64,000 nucleotides of DNA, from the NCBI GenBank assembly GCA_964023205.1, contig OZ026839.1, positions 14,414,386 through 14,478,385 on the forward strand, written 5' to 3'. The position numbers and the translations under genes are program-made. The DNA is from Lutraria lutraria. Lineage: Eukaryota > Mollusca > Bivalvia > Venerida > Mactridae. Every line of letters begins with the position of its first letter. Position 1 is the first letter of the stretch. Below the pieces are notes generated by a model. It saw only the letters and a list, made by a program, of their open reading frames with translations. It was not told where the DNA came from and made no database searches. Of the stretch, positions 62,208-64,000 are shown piece by piece.

Positions 62208-63632
62208 ATGCTGGTTTTAGATTGCAGGCATTTAAATTCAGAATTGTACAAATTCAAATGTTGTTTTGAAAACAAATCCGTAGCTAGGGAAGTATTTTCA
62301 AAGGGAGATTACCTATTTAGCTTTGATATAAAAGGTGCTTACCATCATATCATGATTTTCCCAGAACATACAACTTATATTGGATTCGCATGGAAGGAAA
62401 ATGGGGTTAAACAATATTACGAATTTCAAGTTTTACCTTTCGGTTTATCCACAGCAGGGTTCATATTTACAAAATTATTGAGAACCTGTGTAAAAAATTG
62501 GCGGGAAATGGGATATAAAATTGTAGTATTTTTAGATGATGGTTTAGGCGGGGTTAGTACGTTTGAATCTGTTAGTAGTGTAGCAAAATTCATAAATCAG
62601 GATTTGATTAGCTTTGGGTGTTTGCTGGCAGAGAATAAATGCATTTGGTTGCCTTCTTTACACATGGTTTGGTTAGGTTATGAATGGTTTATGACAAACG
62701 GTACATTGAAAGTAACGGAAGACAGGTTATGTCGCACTGAGTGTTTATTAAATGATTTAATTACTAAGATATCTAAAGGATATATTCTTATTCCTGTTAG
62801 AAAAATTGCTTGTCTCATAGGTCAGATTATATCTATGCAAATGTCAGTAGGCAGCGTGGTAAGTTTGCGTACAAGGTCACTGAACAAATGTGTTGACACA
62901 AGGGCAAGTTGGGATGCCTTAGTAAAAGTTACTACAGAGGCGTTAGATGAAATGATTTATTGGAAAGATAATTTGAGAAAACTTAATGTTGTATATCTAA
63001 GTAACAAAACGCGTGATAAGGCATACGTCTCTGTTGACGCCAGTGGAGCTGGAATTGTTGAATATGCCAATGTCTATGTTGACGCCAGTGGATCTGGTTT
63101 TGGTGGTTTTATCGAAGAAACAACAGATAGTGATATCGCAGGTAGCTGGTTGAATACCGAGAGATTACTGAGCTCCACATGGAGAGAGTTAGAATCTGTT
63201 CACCGTGTTATACAAAGTCATAGCTTAAATTTGAAAAACAAGCAAGTGGTAGTACATACAGACAATAAAAATGCATCCTTAATCCTCAGAAAAGGAAGTC
63301 GTAAGCCTGATTTACATGATATAGCAATGAAAGTTAATAGTTTGTGCAATGATAATAACATAGGTCTTGTTTCCACATGGTTACCTAGAGAAGATAACTC
63401 CAGAGCGGATTATCTTAGCCGTTGTTCAGATTGTGATGACTGGTCAATAGTAGATTCCACATTTCAGGCATTAAACAGACGATGGGGGCCACACACGGTT
63501 GATCGATTTGCATGTCATTATAATGTAAAATATGTAACTCAAGGTATTGGTGCCTTGGTACGTCTGAAATTGATGCTTTTTCGCATGTTTGGTCTGGAGA
63601 AAATAACTGGGTTGTCCCTCTACCCAGACTGA
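62208..63632 (+). CDS. DIRS reverse transcriptase and RNase H fragment
   Basis: Open for 474 codons from an internal Met; the true N-terminus is in another frame upstream (62081). RT palm: LDCRHLN, FDIKGAYHHI, LPFGLSTAGF and the catalytic FLDDG box. RNase H: VDASGSGFGGF, a Glu in STWRELESV, TDNKNASLIL, and PREDNSRADYLSR. A 48-bp local duplication repeats the VDASG motif (63032 and 63080). The C-terminus from about 63535 is out of frame. Confidence 0.85.
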   Translation: MLVLDCRHLNSELYKFKCCFENKSVAREVFSKGDYLFSFDIKGAYHHIMIFPEHTTYIGFAWKENGVKQYYEFQVLPFGLSTAGFIFTKLLRTCVKNWREMGYKIVVFLDDGLGGVSTFESVSSVAKFINQDLISFGCLLAENKCIWLPSLHMVWLGYEWFMTNGTLKVTEDRLCRTECLLNDLITKISKGYILIPVRKIACLIGQIISMQMSVGSVVSLRTRSLNKCVDTRASWDALVKVTTEALDEMIYWKDNLRKLNVVYLSNKTRDKAYVSVDASGAGIVEYANVYVDASGSGFGGFIEETTDSDIAGSWLNTERLLSSTWRELESVHRVIQSHSLNLKNKQVVVHTDNKNASLILRKGSRKPDLHDIAMKVNSLCNDNNIGLVSTWLPREDNSRADYLSRCSDCDDWSIVDSTFQALNRRWGPHTVDRFACHYNVKYVTQGIGALVRLKLMLFRMFGLEKITGLSLYPD

Positions 63633-63868
63633 TTTTGAAATGCATTAATAAGATTAATGAGGAAAAAAGCCATTGCACTATTTTGGTTCCACACTGGAAG
63701 TCAGTGCCTTATTGGCCAGTACTGTTTGTAAAAGAATGTCCCGCTACGTTCGTCAAAGATTACGTAATTTTAAAGCCCGGAAAATTGACTAATAGGGGAA
63801 TGGCGAGAAACGGTATTTTCGATGGTAGATCACTATCGTTTGGCTTTGTTGCTGTAAGAATAGAATAA
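63520..63868 (+). pseudogene. DIRS segment after RNase H
   Basis: In the frame opposite to the end of the RT ORF: GTSEIDAFSHVWSGENNWVV then PRLILKCINKINEEKSHCTI and PHWKSVPYWPVLF. This is the conserved region between RNase H and the methylase or recombinase in DIRS elements. The ORF with Met starts at 63635, but the homology starts earlier, which locates the frameshift near 63535. Confidence 0.7.
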
Positions 63869-64000
63869 TGTACTTTATTTGTATACTATAATGAGAATGT
63901 TTTCTTCAGGCTTGAGTTTAGAGCAACGCATCGTAGATGAAGTCACGAAGACGGGATTGGACTGTACTCTTGTTGATCTGATCAAGAAAAGTGAAAACAC

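Larger units (their letters stand above)
61448..64000 (+). mobile_element. DIRS-type (tyrosine recombinase) retrotransposon, partial and decayed
   Basis: Order: N-terminal gag-like frame (61448-62002), RT and RNase H (62208-63632), a downstream methylase-like segment (63520-63868), and the start of what may be the recombinase (63910 on), cut by the window edge. The RT and RNase H style (FDIKGAYHHI, PFGLSTAGF, DASGSGFGGF, WLPREDNSRADYLSR, WGPHTVDRFA) is typical of DIRS elements, not Gypsy. At least three frameshifts (near 61900, 62200 and 63535) show it is inactive. No terminal repeats are visible in the window. Confidence 0.88.

Overview
The window is animal nuclear DNA: AT-rich, with short exons bounded by GT-AG introns, tRNA-derived SINEs and many DNA transposons. 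The repeat content suggests a mollusc, most likely a bivalve. That assignment is inference, because no diagnostic marker is present.

Layout. Positions 1-3400 hold two SINE copies and a 2.86 kb element with 23-bp inverted ends. Positions 3436-32225 (+) hold a complete RPGRIP1L-like ciliary gene. I could place 36 coding exons, all phase-compatible, giving 1422 residues, plus one possible 18-nt microexon. Its introns carry a 63-bp minisatellite, a TTAA-flanked MITE, Helitron-like elements and SINEs. A canonical non-autonomous Helitron lies at 33811-34476. Positions 34846-39281 (-) hold a complete CCNDBP1 (GCIP)-like gene in nine exons, tail-to-tail with RPGRIP1L.

Positions 39800-47500 hold a decayed LINE, an intact Tc1-like transposon, and the 3' part of an unrecognised gene that may have two alternative last exons. 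A 760-bp element with CAGGG ends lies between those two exons. Positions 48100-49515 are a ~141-bp satellite. Positions 50900-55830 are a degenerate, tandemly duplicated module set with PHD-finger and PIF1-like helicase fragments; other elements have inserted into one copy and the second copy preserves the empty sites. Positions 56000-61100 hold hairpins, a Tc1 remnant, SINEs and another Helitron-like element. Positions 61448-64000 are a frameshifted DIRS-type retrotransposon that runs off the window.

The most notable pattern is a mobile-element family (20508-21790, 52579-53437 reversed, 59393-60650). Its copies share nearly identical hairpin-bearing ends but carry unrelated internal tandem-repeat cores. 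RPGRIP1L (ciliary transition zone) and CCNDBP1 (cyclin-D-binding) are neighbours only; nothing in the sequence shows they act together.
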